A stretch of DNA of 64,000 nt from Doryteuthis pealeii. Its lineage: Eukaryota > Mollusca > Cephalopoda > Myopsida > Loliginidae. A program made the position numbers and the translations under genes. The stretch is taken from contig CM042151.1 of assembly GCA_023376005.1 (NCBI GenBank), positions 79,117,307 through 79,181,306 on the forward strand. Reading direction: 5' to 3'. Positions 43,781-55,997 of this stretch are shown one piece after another. Position 1 is the stretch's first letter. Each line of letters opens with the position of its first letter. The notes under the pieces were generated by a model, which saw only the letters and a list, made by a program, of their open reading frames with translations, was not told the origin of the DNA and made no database searches.

Positions 43781-43941
43781 GACTGTTTTTCATAAAATAT
43801 CAAGTGTATAAACATTAAGTTAGCATTAGTCTTGTAAATTCATTAAACATTTCTTAAATTCATATCAGCTGTGGTAGTGAAAGCTTATCTTTACTTGATC
43901 CATACATGTTCATGCTGAATTCCTGTTTTCTACTTGGATAC
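43781..43941 (-). other. Leader of ZNF-2 exon with 3' splice site
   Basis: The minus strand reads ttttttatttacag up to 43942, then exon gtatccaagtagaaaacagg. It carries blocks shared with ZNF-1 and ZNF-3: caagtaaagat, (t/a)tttacaagactaat, ttaatgtttat. Confidence 0.7.
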
Positions 43942-44659
43942 CTGTAAATAAAAAAATGTTTGGGTTTTTTTCAAAAAGAAAAAATATTAAGGCACTAATA
44001 ATATTACATTTACCTAGTTTATCAAAAAGGAAAAAATACTATTAAGGCACTAATCATAATATTCCATTAAACTATTTTTATTTTCACATAACTTATAATT
44101 TTTAAAAAATCTGAATATGTACAAAAAATGATAGTTTTCTTCTAAAATAGACTTTTTCATGCCAGGTGGGTGAGAATTAATAACAGTTTAGTTCAAGGGG
44201 GCCTTTCCGTTATGTAGCACTTGTTCCCTTATTAAAAAGGGTTAAAGGCTTTATTGCTTGACTCTTGAGTTACACCTGATGGGAATGCCAACAGAACAGA
44301 ATCTTTTACCCTACCTCAGAGGAATTTTGATTCCTGTGAGTACCCCCACACTAAACTGACTTTTTATCACATTTTGGTCTTGTGGGGATCCTAAATAAAT
44401 TCAGCCATAGATGTCCCCTGGAAAAGGTCATGAGGCATTTGTCCCCCTCATAGACCAGGTTTTCTTACAGAGGCAGTGAGTGTTTAAAAGTTGAACCCTT
44501 GTAGAGGCTGGGAATCAAGGGGTCACATAAGGCACTCAGCTGAAACTTTAATTTTAAAACTAGATAATACAAGTTAAAAAAAAAAAAGCTAGTCTCACCG
44601 TCCAGTCAGTAGGGCGTAGAATATGATGACTGTACCTCCTACAGATGGTTAGACTCCCC
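43942..44659. other. Non-coding DNA
   Basis: A short direct repeat (attaaggcactaat, about 43986 and 44043) near the acceptor; otherwise no gene or named repeat. Confidence 0.4.
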
Positions 44660-44830
44660 CAAAAAAGGGTGTCCTGGTTATGATACTAAACTGCATCTGA
44701 TGGTGAGGCTCCAGTTCTGTCAATCTGGGAGTGATAAGTACTCCTTCATTACTATTACTCCCAAGTCCACTGACTCAGAGTGAGAGGACTTGTTAGATTT
44801 CCATCTATGGGACAAATAGATTTGTTTAAA
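44660..44830 (+). repeat. R1 dispersed repeat fragment
   Basis: gatactaaactgcatctgat, ggctccagttctgtcaatct, acttgttagatttccatcta. An additional short tail in reverse lies at 45060-45125. Confidence 0.75.
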
Positions 44831-45317
44831 AATTATTCATATCTGATAGGAATACTTGATGCCATATAACTAAATTATTTGTATTGAAAATATTTACTTG
44901 ACGTTATAGTTTACTAAGGATTATTTTGAGTTCTTTGAAAAACAAATGTTCAAGCAAAGGACTATTATTGAATAGAAATAATTAGTTGAAACCATCAAAT
45001 TATTTTTTATTAGATAGGAATACTTGAAATCATGCAACTGTGTTCAAATTATCTGTATTAGGTTGGTTGTTTGGTTGTTTTGTTTTATGACGAATCAACT
45101 GCTTTTGGATCATTTAATAGCATATCAAGTCATTTTGATAAACAAAGGACTCAGGTTGCTTACAGTACCTGCTGTTGCTTAATTAGTCACCAAATTAAGT
45201 ATTGAACAGGCTCATCACTGCTTAACTTTGGTGATCTAGCAGGAACTATTGCTTTCAGCATGACTTAGCCATAATGTATTAGATAGGAATATATATATAC
45301 ATATATATATATATATC

Positions 45318-45600
45318 AATGCCTCCACATGAGCAGGATGTGCCACAAGGTCAATTTCTTAAGTGGAGTTTAACAGGTTTGAATTCAAAGTTTTCTTCTC
45401 CTAGAGCAGTTACCTAGCCAATGCTAAAGAGCCTAGTCGGTCCTAATATTTACCCATAGCTAGAAGGAGAGTAGTTGTATGCATGCCTTTCCCAAGGGTA
45501 TTAGTGCTATGTGAAATGCAAACAGCCTCATCCAGGATTAGAACTCAGGTCACCATGTCCATTTCCTATGATTCTGACCATTACATCATGTCTCTTACAT
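45318..45600 (-). mobile_element. R2 SINE, copy 4, beside (TA)n
   Basis: Preceded by a (TA)n tract at 45290-45316; contains ctccacatgagcaggatgtg, ggtattagtgctatgtgaaa and the tRNA-like end (attagaactcaggt ... ctgaccattaca). Confidence 0.8.
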
Positions 45601-45689
45601 GATATCATATTACTATGTGAAAAAAAAAACTCTCCAGAAACTACACAAAAAATGTAAATATAAATCTACAACATGATGTCAGAAAACAG

Positions 45690-46135
45690 ATAGTAGAATT
45701 ATCTTCCCCTGCCGCTAGGGGGCGAATCGCCAGCATACAATGTTGTCGGAAAAACCAAACTCCAACACTTATCTGAAGGCTGTCGACCTGAGGAGTCACT
45801 TTAACAAGGGCTCCATCCACCGCCCACTTCAAAGGGCAGTTAACCAGGCAAGTCGCTCAAAAAAAGCACTCCCCAACACTTTTACTTATCGGACGAGAAA
45901 CGACCAGGACGGACGCGTCTCAACAGCACTCTACCACGACGGCGAGTAGAAATCCCTTTCTAGCGCTAATTCACCAACGAACTGTTATTTCACCTCTCAA
46001 GATAAGTCTCGTAGCAAATGCCATCAAATTTGCAGCATTTTGTAACTTTGTCTAATACATGTGTATAATTTCCAATTGTGTTGTTTGTCTTCTTTCATCC
46101 GAATAATTGCCAACTACCGGGAGAATTAGAAGCTC
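45690..46135 (+). repeat. R4 repeat copy
   Basis: Shares gaattatcttcccctgccgc, gataagtctcgtagcaaatg and tcttctttcatccgaataat with 10690-11040. Moderately GC-rich; the open frames on both strands here have no recognisable domain. Confidence 0.65.
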
Positions 46136-46348
46136 CCTACGAACCCCATAATTCCTCTTAATGAATCGCTATCCTCGATGGGTTGACATGCCATTAAAAT
46201 CAATCAATCACAATCAAAGCTATCATAGATAAGACCTTACTACCATTGCAGGTTCGACTAAACTGGAAGTGATGGAGTAATAATTGCAATGAATGGAGTA
46301 TTCTACATTCCTCAGAGTGGACCTGGGAGGAGTGGCTAAGAAGGGTAG

Positions 46349-46853
46349 GTACTCTTCGTGGAGAACTGTCCCGGTCTCCTGCCTCAAAATTCGCTAGCCG
46401 GTGGCTGCTGAAAAAAAAACACCCGCTACGATTGAAGTCCGCAGCCGAAGCGGTGTCAGTTGAAAAAAAAATGGGTTTAGGGTTAGGGTAAGGGTTGGGG
46501 TTTAGGGTTATTTTAATGGGAAAATAGATAAATAATTTGGGCTCTGTTTTTTCTGGGTCACCCTAATTTTGACACCTTTGTGCAAGTTCAGCCTTAATGT
46601 TTTTTGACCCAGAAAAAACAGAACCCACAAATTTTGTAATAAAACTGTTAATTTTAACTAGGAGGGGGTTAGGGTTAGGGTTGGAGTTAGGGTTTTCGGA
46701 AAAAACGCCCTAAGTTGGTTGTTTTTTGTGGGGGTTTGCAAGTGACACCACTTCGGCTACGGACTTCAATCTTAGCTGGTGGGTTTTTTTCAGCTGCCAC
46801 CACCTAGCGATTTTGGGGGCAAGATGCCGGGACGCTTCTCTGCGAAGAGTACC
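46349..46853. mobile_element. TFB fold-back element, copy 4
   Basis: Best-kept copy: ends ggtactcttcgtggagaac and gcgaagagtacc. Both arms have tacg(a)ttgaagtccg-type blocks. The inner arms pair (gggctctgttttttctgggt and its reverse) and telomere-like tracts (gggtttagggttagggtaag near 46478; ggttagggttagggttggag near 46668) lie on both sides. An R1 fragment in reverse follows at 46854-46925. Confidence 0.88.
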
Positions 46854-46925
46854 GAAGGGTACTCCACACTCCTCAGATCTCCAGAACTCAAGCCTCACCA
46901 TCAGATGCAGTTTAGTGCCATACTC

Positions 46926-48159
46926 AGGATCAAATGAACAGTGGAAGTTTCTATGCCAATGTATGTTGGGGAGTGTTTGTAAAATATTGTTTTTCTTTTT
47001 AAATACATGATAAAAACGTTCAGATAATGAACAAATCTTTAAACTTGTATGAATATGTTGCGGTTTTTTTTGTGTGTTTTCTTCTTTTGCAACAAATTTC
47101 ATTGGTATTTTTTAAAGAGATTTTTTATTAAAACATCAGTTTCAAATTGCAATGAAACTTAATTAAAAGAAAAAAAGGGATACGTACAATAAACATTACG
47201 ATGCCGGCAAAATATTGCAAAAAATATGAGACAAAATATATAAAGCTGAAAAGATATAGCAATAATTCATTCAAATTCTAATCCATGCACCTTAAAATAA
47301 CTTGTAGAATGTAATTCACATCAATATCATCGTAACGTAAACAATGTATTTATAACGTGTAAACAAAGTAAAAAATGAAGTGAATGTTACCATTTTTAAC
47401 TCTGTCTTCTTTTAGTCTCATTTGTCTTCCCAAAAACATTTTAACTTTAAGAAACAGTAAAAAGTCATCATTAAATAAACATCGGTTAAATTCTTTGACT
47501 AATTAAAAAAGTCATGCTTTTGTTCCGACATAAACAGATTTTTTTTTAATTACGAAAGAGTCATAAAGAAGGGGAATAACTCTGCATCTATCAGATTTCA
47601 GTCAAATAAAATATTTTAGTTTTCATTTTTCTCTTTTTTTAATTTTTTTTTTTTATTACTCATTTAATAGCCCACACAAAATTTGCTTGATTTAAAATTC
47701 GAAGATTCAAACTTGAACATTTCTACGCAATAAATAATAAAATTCTAATGACATGTATGTAAAAATTTTATGAGATGTATGTAAATTTTTTTTAAAGAAT
47801 TTAATAAATTTCAAGAAAAAAAGTAATTTATGTCCGTTTGGTTTCCATAGTATAAAAATAACGCTGATGTGATATTTTACCGTAACTTTTAGGATTCTTA
47901 GAGTTATAAATTTTTTCACTCATTATATTTTGGTTCAAAATCCAGAAACTTCATAAGATTTGTGCAGGAAAATAAAACTGTTAAAGCAGAATTTAAAAAT
48001 AAACAAAACAAACAAGCAAAAAGGAAAAACAAAGATAAAATAAAGGGAGTTTTTTTTTGTTAGTTTTAAACCAAAAGCTAACGTCCTTATATTTAAAGTA
48101 TGGAAGCCTAAATAATTTTTTTTTTAAACTGATTAAGTTGCATTTTCTTTTTTTCATTA
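46926..48159. other. AT-rich non-coding DNA
   Basis: Over 1.2 kb of AT-rich sequence with no supported gene or repeat. Confidence 0.45.
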
Positions 48160-48965
48160 CCAAAAATCAGGAAATTGTCAATTTTAATGAAAATTTCAAC
48201 GCTATATACATAAATGATTTTATTTTGTAATGAATAGCTTATTTCATGAAAAAAAAAAACTTGAAAAAAAAATAATTAACTAGAAAAATAAATTATTCTT
48301 ATCAATTCAGATTGTAGGGAGTTTTTCAGCCTTTGGTCATTTGAATAAAAAATGTCCAGTCCCTAATATTTACATTTCTAGAAAGATCAAATCCAGAAGA
48401 CTACACAAAAAAAATTTTTTTAAATTTCAACACCCCCCATTTTTTTTTCAATTCGGTTAAGAATTTAATAGTGAATTTTAAAAATTCACTACTAAATTTT
48501 TAAGTGAATAAAAATAGGTCAATTGAATCAGAGAAAATACTTCTTTGTTGTCAATTCAAAGAAAAATATTGTTCTTAAAACTAATAAAAGAGAAAACCCT
48601 CTACAAAAATCATTCTTTGAGTTTTAAGAAAATAACTTTTAAATTTTCAAGTAACTTTTTTTCAGGTGTGGACATTTTTTTATCATTTTGAATAAATGAT
48701 CAAAAAATGTCCACACCGGAAAAAAAAAAAGTTCTTTTAATAGGGTGTTCTGGTTTTGATCTTTCTAGAAATATAAAAATTTAGGGACTGGAAATTTATT
48801 TTATTCAAATGACTTAAAAGTTGAAATATGTTAATTTATTAAAAAAAACTTTTTTTTAAAATAAAATAACCTATTCATTATAAAACTAAGTCCTGAATGA
48901 ATGAAGTGGTGAAAATTTCATTAAAATTTGACAATTCCCTGATGTTTGATATTTGTTTTAAAATT
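48160..48965. repeat. Long fold-back element
   Basis: Outer parts ccaaaaatcaggaaattgtc and gacaattccctgat(g)ttt pair; middle parts ctagaaagatcaaatcc and gttttgatctttctag pair; inner parts ggtgtggacatttttt and aaaaatgtccacacc pair. Same family as 3000-3240 and the edge at about 62150-62210. No coding. Confidence 0.8.
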
Positions 48966-49799
48966 TTAGAATTAATTTTGTTATATACACTAATATAGAT
49001 ATCTCTCGGTCCACTAAATTTAACAATTCAATTTGCACACCACAATAAAGAGATACATACACTCGCCAACAAAACAAAACATAAGTTGCTGATGCCAAAC
49101 GGAAATTAACTCAATGGTAGCCTAAAACCAAGTGTCCAAAATACCATGGTTCTATGCATAGGCTCCAGCAAAACTTCCGGTTGAGAAACATTAAATATAA
49201 ACAATTAAAAATATCTCCTATTTAATGTTTTTCGACAAATAAAAAACCTTCCCCCACAAAACCCTTCAAAGCCCATCTCAAGCCTACCTCTGGCTTTAAA
49301 TAAAGCTGACTTAATGCTGATAGACAGTACATCACAGGCCGGCGCAAAACATAAAATCTGTGTTTGTTTTTCCTTGCCACCATACGCTTCATACCAACCC
49401 TGTTTATTACATTTTTATTACCTTCTTTTAGTAAAATTGAACCTACCTACATTATATTATTGTGAAAAAATCAGTAAAAATCCATTGCGTCAAGGCCTAA
49501 ACTTGAATGACCCAGGTATTATCTTTGGGGCTTGGAAGTTGGCCCTTTTTCTCACACATGTGCGGATGGTTCTTCTGGTGAAGGCTCATGGGAGTAAATT
49601 TTTTATTTTTTTATTTTAATTTAATTTTATTTTAATTCCCACAAACACATCATTTTGAATTTGAACAGAAACTGATGTGACTACTATCACTATTAATGCT
49701 TTTCTTTAATGTTAAATGGATAAGTTGCTGGGTTATAGATATATAGAAAATACAAGTCACAACAATGATGACCAGTGGGACGGGCGGCTATGACCGGTG
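48966..49799. other. Non-coding DNA
   Basis: No supported gene. The open frame at 49314-49619 has no recognisable domain. Confidence 0.35.
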
Positions 49800-50060
49800 A
49801 ATAAAGTCTAATAGATCCACTGAAGAAGATATTATTATCATTATTAAATTCCTTGAGAATTTTTCACGACAGTGTTAGCTAGTGGTCTTTCATATCTGAG
49901 AATTCTAGCTGATCTTAACAATGTGGTTCAGATGGTCTTAATTCTTTCTCTGATTTCCAATTTATCCAGACTCTTTTTCCAAACCCCTGAGGACCATTCC
50001 AAGAGTTTTTTTTTTTTTCAGTTTTCTGGCCAGGTCCAAGAATTTATTTATGGGCAATTC
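49800..50060 (-). pseudogene. LINE 3'-end fragment, reverse copy
   Basis: The minus strand resembles the LINE tail at 59200-59460 (a tract equivalent to cttggacctggccagaaaac, then the ctcagatatgaaagaccac region), with a (TAATAA)-like tail at 49828-49848. Heavily mutated. Confidence 0.5.
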
Positions 50061-50664
50061 CATATCAAATCATCCAGAAAAAAGTAAATTGTCACCCACC
50101 CCCTAAAATGTAAAATTGTCACCCACCCCCTAAAATGCTATCAATGATAGAAAGAAAAAAAACTATCTTTTTGGAACAAATAATGTTCAATAGATATGAA
50201 ATGAAAATAGAAAAAAATCTTTGTCATAGATGCAGTGCCACATTGGGATATTGATCTTGCTATGAAAAATTCAGAAATCATCAATAACTTAAAATTGGTT
50301 AACTTTACAACCTTTTTGATAGCATTTTTGGATTTCTCGGGCAAAAATACTTTTATAAACCAGGAGTAAGAAACAGCTACAAAAAATGGCATTTATTGAA
50401 CACATGCAAAAAACAAAAAGATACTTTAAAGTAAGTGTTTCTTACATTTATTGTTTCATACAAAGGAAAAGGACCTTCTGCTTTGTTTGAACTAATGGTT
50501 CTTTTCTTTGAATATCGAATAAAAGAAATCTCTCATTTCTTAATATCATTTTATTCTTGTGCACTAACGCCATCCAAAACCATTTTTTTAAAATCAACTT
50601 TTAATCTGTCTCAGCTCTACCAGTGAAACTTAGAATATGCTGAGTGTATTCCCTGCAGATGTTC
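50061..50664. other. Non-coding DNA
   Basis: A tandem double of aattgtcacccaccccctaa at 50087-50138. No gene seen. Confidence 0.4.
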
Positions 50665-50810
50665 GGTTTGTTGGATTTTATGACATGTCAACCCTTGTTG
50701 GATTATTCTATGCCAAAGACAATTTTTTTATAAACTCAATTCTTTTAACACATTTTTTTAATTCAATCCATAATGGGATCTTAACAGGTATCACTACTCT
50801 GCCCAACAGA
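50665..50810 (-). repeat. R1 dispersed repeat fragment
   Basis: ggattttatgacatgtcaac, then aatgggatcttaacaggtat. Confidence 0.75.
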
Positions 50811-50889
50811 TGAGTAAGACTTAGGATACAGTCAGTATATCTTAAGTCCAGCCATTAGTAGTAAGACAAAGTTGGCAGAGTGGCTTATT

Positions 50890-51070
50890 GTTCATATCAG
50901 CCAAATGGTGAGGGAGTCTATCCGTTTTACTAGTGCTAGACCAGGGAGATTGTTTTGGGATCCAAGGTGGAGCATCATTCCTATTATCAGTTCCCTATTT
51001 TACCACATAGATCCAAGCTATGCCACTAATGTGCTGAGTTGGCAAGGTCTGGTACAGAACCCAGAACTGA
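50890..51070 (-). mobile_element. SINE body related to 4430-4670
   Basis: gggagtctatccgttttact, gctagaccagggagattgtt and taccacatagatcc match 4473-4575. The tRNA head is degenerate. Confidence 0.65.
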
Positions 51071-51722
51071 GTGGTTCCTACAAATACCCCAATGAAATCC
51101 ATGAGGATGTGGCCAACACACTCAGTGAGGACTCAAACTGTAAAGAAGTGGGCTGCTTATTTCAAGCAGGGCAGGAAGACCGCCAATCATGACCCACAGT
51201 CAGGACGCCCTAAATCAGTAATCACAGATAATTAAGTAGAGGTCAATCACTGCATAATCGTAAATGATAGATGTGCAACTGACCAAAAAATAGTGGCAAC
51301 CATGAACATTAGTGATGGCTCATGTCCTGCTGTTTTGACTATCATCTTGGGGTTGAGAAAACTGTCTGCAAGATGGGTGCCCTGAATTTTGACACTAAAT
51401 CAAAATTGAACAGATTTGAAAATGAACAGATTGGAAAATTTTGATGAAACTTTTGACTCATTTTTACAGTGTTCCAACTAAATTCTACAGATTTGTGACC
51501 TAGGATGAACCAGCGGTTCAACACTTTAATCCTGAATCAAAAAATCAAAGTCCACAATGGTTTTTCGCCACCCAAAAAATTCCAGCAAATAGCATATGTT
51601 GGCAAGGCAAGAACTTCCAGGTTTTGGGAGTGTGAGGAAGGGCTCATGATTGACTATTAGGGTCAAACCAAGGATCAAACCATAAATGCATCAGAATTAT
51701 AAATTTGAAGAACAATCAATGA
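51060..51722 (+). pseudogene. Mariner transposase relic
   Basis: Broken translation in register with mariner transposases: GRPKSVIT then NDRCATDQKIVATMNIS-GS, matching the second helix-turn-helix, then a DE(P)-x-VQHFNPESKNQS block equivalent to the catalytic (D)ExWVxHYxPExKxQS motif, then AGKNFQVLGV and a YINLK-like end. Stops and frameshifts are frequent. The second and third catalytic Asp regions are not intact. An open frame starting at 50872 merely joins the SINE to this relic. Confidence 0.75.
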
Positions 51723-51724
51723 AA

Positions 51725-51990
51725 AAAAAAGGAGACACATGGTCAATTTTTAAGCAGAGTTTAACAGGTTTGAATTCAGAGTTTACCTTCTCCTAGATTG
51801 GTTGTCATACCAAGGCTAAAGAGCCAAGTCTTCCCTACTATTTACACATAGCTAGTGGGAGAATAGTTGGATTTATACTTTTCCCAATGATATAAGAGCT
51901 GATGTGAAATGTAAACAGCTTTGTCCAGGATTTGAAGTTGGATCACCATGTCTATTTCCTATGATGATAACCATTGCACAAGTGCCTCTT
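51725..51990 (-). mobile_element. R2 SINE, copy 5
   Basis: Begins ggagacacatggtcaatttt and ends with the reverse tRNA head; lies directly after the mariner relic. Confidence 0.75.
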
Positions 51991-52079
51991 TTAATAGAAA
52001 TAACCAAATGTGGCTTTAAACTTTGGCCCCATGAACCTCACTAAAATCAACCTAGCTTCATCAGACCTTTGTTTCCCAA

Positions 52080-52170
52080 ATTATTCCATTCTGACCCGGA
52101 GTGGTAGTACCTGTTAGGGTCCTATCCATGGGTTAAATAGATAAAAAATGAGTTAAAAATAATATTTAAA
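52080..52170 (+). repeat. R1 dispersed repeat fragment
   Basis: ctgacccggagtggtagtac and cctgttagggtcctatccat. Confidence 0.75.
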
Positions 52171-52224
52171 AAAAAAGATTGTTTCAGTTTAGCATCATAA
52201 TTATATTGTAAATAGAATCCAGGA

Positions 52225-52345
52225 TGTCCCGCCGTGGTGTAATGGTTAGCCAGCTAGTCTCACAAATTTATTACTACTGAATAGCGAGTTTAATCCTCTC
52301 TGGGTGCCCCATACCTGTAACCTTGTGTCACATTCAACCCATGAC
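52225..52345 (+). mobile_element. R3 tRNA-derived SINE
   Basis: Best R3 copy: cgccgtggtgtaatggttag (A box), gcgagtttaatcctc (B-box-like), gggtgccccatacctgtaac tail. Confidence 0.75.
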
Positions 52346-52640
52346 AAACAGGTTGGGTAAATACTTACTTATATTGTAAATAGAACCCCTTGCTAAAAAC
52401 TTTGTCTTTCCATAAATTATAATCACTTGTTTCTATTGTGCCATTGTGACTGATATATATATATATATATATGGGCATCATTTTTAGAGTTATGATTATC
52501 TAAAGGGTCAAGATGTGTCCTTCTTACTCAAATGAAGAGCAAAGCTTGAACATTATTGGTCCAAGTGCATTGAAGTTAATGGAGACTATGCTGAAAAATG
52601 ATGCAAGAACATTCTCCTGTGATGTTTTTTGGATAAAATC

Positions 52641-53069
52641 TGAGGGTGAGTCACAACATAATGCCATTTTGTTTAGGACAGGTATAATTACCAACACAAA
52701 AACATGTATCATACATCAAAATGAAGCTGGTCCTGTGGATCACCCCCCTGTTTATTCACATCGTCCCCACATCTCTCAATAACAGTGTTCCATCTTTGAA
52801 TAAGAGCATTATCCCTGCCTCATAAAATTCTGTTGACTGTTCTTTGAGCCACTTCTTTTCAACAGATTTCACTTCCTCGTCACGGGAATAATGTTTGCCT
52901 CTCAAACCCTCTTTCATGGGGCTGAAGAGATGATAACCTGAGGCAAACATTATTCCAGTGATGAGGAAGTGAAATCTGAAGTGTTTCATTTTGATGTATG
53001 ATACATGTTTCTGTGTTGGTATTTATACCTGTCCTAAATAAAATGGTATTACTTTTTGACTCATCCTCA
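52641..53069. mobile_element. Mariner MITE (family M2), copy 2 (429 bp)
   Basis: Ends tgagggtgagtca and the inverse tgactcatcctca; TIRs about 85 bases long (gacaggtataattaccaaca, tgatgtatgatacatg). The minus strand encodes KKWLKEQSTEFYEAGI, a mariner transposase C-terminal fragment, and a shorter inverted piece of the same sequence is also present. Non-autonomous. Confidence 0.85.
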
Positions 53070-53099
53070 TAGATGATCTTTTGTAAGTACCCTCATATA

Positions 53100-54025
53100 A
53101 GTAAGTGTTTTAGGAAATAAAATGAGGAAACACAGTCGCAAAAATTCCACAAGTATGTGAATTCTCTCCTCTGACTTGACTGTATAGAGATATCCATAAA
53201 CTTCAAGAAGATATAGTATTATTCTAGGTTGTTTGTGTTTGTTTTGGTGCACAGCTGACTTATCTGAAAATGCATAAACACAAATCTCATAACAATATCA
53301 TTCTTCTTAAATGCACATTTATTTAAGAACTAATCATAAGCAAATGCACAAGAATATGCTTTCTTTTTTATTGCTTTTTAAAAATCTTATTTAAACAATT
53401 TTTAGAAACCAAGAGGCTCCTGCCCGGGTCTAATACTTGATTCCTTTATAAATAGTATTTGTATCCTAAGGATTGTTTTAGGATGGAGAATGTTCCTTTG
53501 ATAGCTGCTATTTGTACTTCATAGCAACTTGGTTTCCCTGGGATTGTTTCAAGGTATTTTTTCAAAAATGTGTCATTTTAAATGGCAACTCTCTGAAAAT
53601 GCTGATCCACATACTTCACAAGAAAATGGTTTCTCTCTTTTTGTGTTTCATTTTCTTATTAGAATATTTAAAAGTCAAGGGGACCCTGTCCTGGGGCTAA
53701 CACTTGATTCCTTTATAAATAGTATTTGTATCCTAAGGATTGTTTTAGGATGAAGCAGGTTCCATTAATAGTTGTTATTTGTACTCTATAGTAGCTTGGT
53801 TTACCAGGTACTGTGTCAAAGTATTGATTTCTTTCAATGACCAAGTTGTTTTTAGGTCATTCTTGAGGTCTTGAGATTTTGTAATTTTTTCCCGCTCAGC
53901 TCTATTGAGGCCATAATCATTTGGGACAGCTACATCAATAATGAGAGCAGTTTTTTCATGTTTATTCCAGATGACAATAACTGTTTGTCTTTTCAGTGTG
54001 TTCTCGCAAGTGCTTTTTTTAATCT
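53100..54025 (-). pseudogene. Decayed zinc-finger remnants downstream of ZNF-3
   Basis: Isolated finger pieces on the minus strand: a KPFSCEVCGSAFSES-like unit at about 53570-53635 and RFVFMHFQ/SAVHQNKHKQ pieces at about 53140-53300 with most Cys and His lost. Between them is unrelated DNA, including a direct repeat of ttgattcctttataaatagt (53438 and 53703) suggesting a local duplication or insertion. Confidence 0.6.
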
Positions 54026-54848
54026 GAACTTACGGAAAAAGCAGCTTCTCAAACATCACAAGGATATGCCTTTTCACTGTGTGTGTTTGTCTATGTATTT
54101 GTAAAGCTGATGTTTTTGAAAATACATGTCCACAAATATCACAAGTATATGTTTTTCTCGAGTGTGTATTTGCATGTGTGCTTTTAAATTTGAAATGCGT
54201 GCAAAAGAAGTTCCACAAACATCACATAAACATGGTTTCTCTCCAGTGTGTGTTCGCATGTGTTGCTGTAGAGCTACATTGTAATGAAAATGAAGATTCA
54301 CAAATTTCACAAGAATATGGTTTCTCTCCAGTGTGTATCCGCATATGAACTTTTAAAATTGAACTTTTTGAAAAGGCTGCTCTGCAAACATCACAAGAAT
54401 ATGGCTTTTCACCTGTGTGTGTCCGTTTGTGTTCTTGTAAATGGGCTTTCTGTGAAAATGCATGTCCACAAATGTTGCAAGCAAATGGTTTCTCTCCAGT
54501 GTGTGTTCGTTCATGTGTTTGCAAAGTTAATCTCTGAGCACAGCTATATCCACAAATATCGCACGAATATGGTTTCTCTCCTGTGTGTGTTCTTATGTGA
54601 GTTTTTAAATTTGAATTCCGCGAAAATGAAAATCCACAAACCTCACAAGAAAAAGGTTTCTCTCCAGTGTGTGTTCGTATGTGCTCAACTAAATGTGAAT
54701 TTCGAGTAAAGATAGAACTACAAATATGACAAGTGTATCTTTTTGTTTTTCTGTGAGTTTTCATGTGAGTTTTCAAAGCAGAATCATATGAAAATGCACA
54801 TCCACAAATTTTACAAAGAGATGTATTCTCTCCACTGTATTTCTCCAT
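54026..54848 (-). pseudogene. C2H2 zinc-finger gene ZNF-3, disrupted
   Basis: The start is ATG at 54848 (MEKYSGENTSLCKICG); an upstream TTG in frame is not needed. Six complete fingers are followed by a seventh broken by one extra T near 54278-54282. The frame then loses a base near 54153 and another near 54070, and a Cys codon has become a stop (tgt to tga) in the last units. The first six units align position by position with ZNF-2 (FTRNS/FTRNSHL, FSFSRNSNL, GYSCAQRLTL, GHAFSQK). The possible product is a ~208-residue protein with six working fingers. With at least four lesions this is a pseudogene or a shortened paralogue, unlike ZNF-2. Confidence 0.85.
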
Positions 54849-55017
54849 ATCTATTTTCAAGAAACAATCATTTGGACAAATTTTATGCGAAGATTAGTTT
54901 TGTATAATACATTCACACATGTAAAATCATATAAGTAATGACAGTGAGGGTTTACCACATCTTTACTTGATTCACAAACATGTTTACTATAGATCCTTTG
55001 GTTTTCTGATTGGAGAT
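54849..55017 (-). other. Leader of ZNF-3 exon with 3' splice site
   Basis: Minus strand tttttcattttacag ends at 55018; the exon starts atctccaatcagaaaacc and keeps caagtaaagat and atacaaaactaat in common with the other leaders. Confidence 0.65.
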
Positions 55018-55159
55018 CTGTAAAATGAAAAAATAAAAATTAAGAAAAAAACAACAAACAAATCATATTAAATTAACCTATTTATTTCTCTTTTTTTAGT
55101 TTGAATGAACTATTTTACAAGCTTATTTTTTTTTTTAATTCTTAATATATTACAACAAA

Positions 55160-55620
55160 TATGATAGTTTTCTTCTAGAATTCTAATAGTATTGTAAGAA
55201 AGGTTCAAAGTTATATATATTGGATACATGACTCCGACGAAGGTTAACAGACAAAACATTTAATATAGTACAGCACATGGATATGACGAGATACAAAGTA
55301 CATAGGTAAAAAGATAAATACACATTCATGAATGGTACAAGATAACATATAAAAGCCACAGACATGAGACTAGGGATAGTCCATGCTGTGTTAATTCACT
55401 TACAGTAATGTAAGGGAGGTGAAGCCCCAACGAGAAGGGTTAGACCAAAATCTACCCCATGTGTCTCGTGGTTACTGGAACAGGAAAAGAGGCAGAAGGG
55501 TTTGAACCCGGCGCTTAAATACTCTAGCCCCTAGCGGGCACCAACAAACTAAACCGGGCAGACAACTCTCCAGGCAAATACGAAACTAACGCTACAGTAT
55601 GATTATATGTTCATAGATCC
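55160..55620 (-). mobile_element. SINE-like repeat with reversed B box and a hammerhead-like stretch
   Basis: On the minus strand ggggctagagtatttaagcg ... cgggttcaaacccttctgcc looks like a tRNA-derived head with a perfect B box GGTTCAAACC. Nearby, on the plus strand at about 55230-55260, ccgacgaaggttaacagaca-aaacattt resembles the degenerate hammerhead-like core of HFB-2. Confidence 0.5.
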
Positions 55621-55997
55621 TATTAAAAATTTAATTTTACAATAAGTAATACCAATATTTACCACTTTGTTTTGTTATTGTCATCATTTTTTTTAAAGAT
55701 TATTGTTGGATTTTATAAGTTCATATTTCTATTATTAAAAATATTTGATGTGACATCAGCAGGAGCTCAAAACTCTGCCCAAGGTTTGTTCCCACCTTTT
55801 TTAACCCTTGTAAGAAATTAAATCAGTTCATAATAAATCATTGTTGAATTTACCTCGTGTGTTAACCTCTACTGACCTATCCTTATCCCTGTGTGACCAG
55901 CTCCTCACTTTATACTTTTACCTATTGTAAATTATTTCACGCATTATTTCCACTATGCACTCCTCTGCTACTTACCAAACTTCAACAATTATATTAT

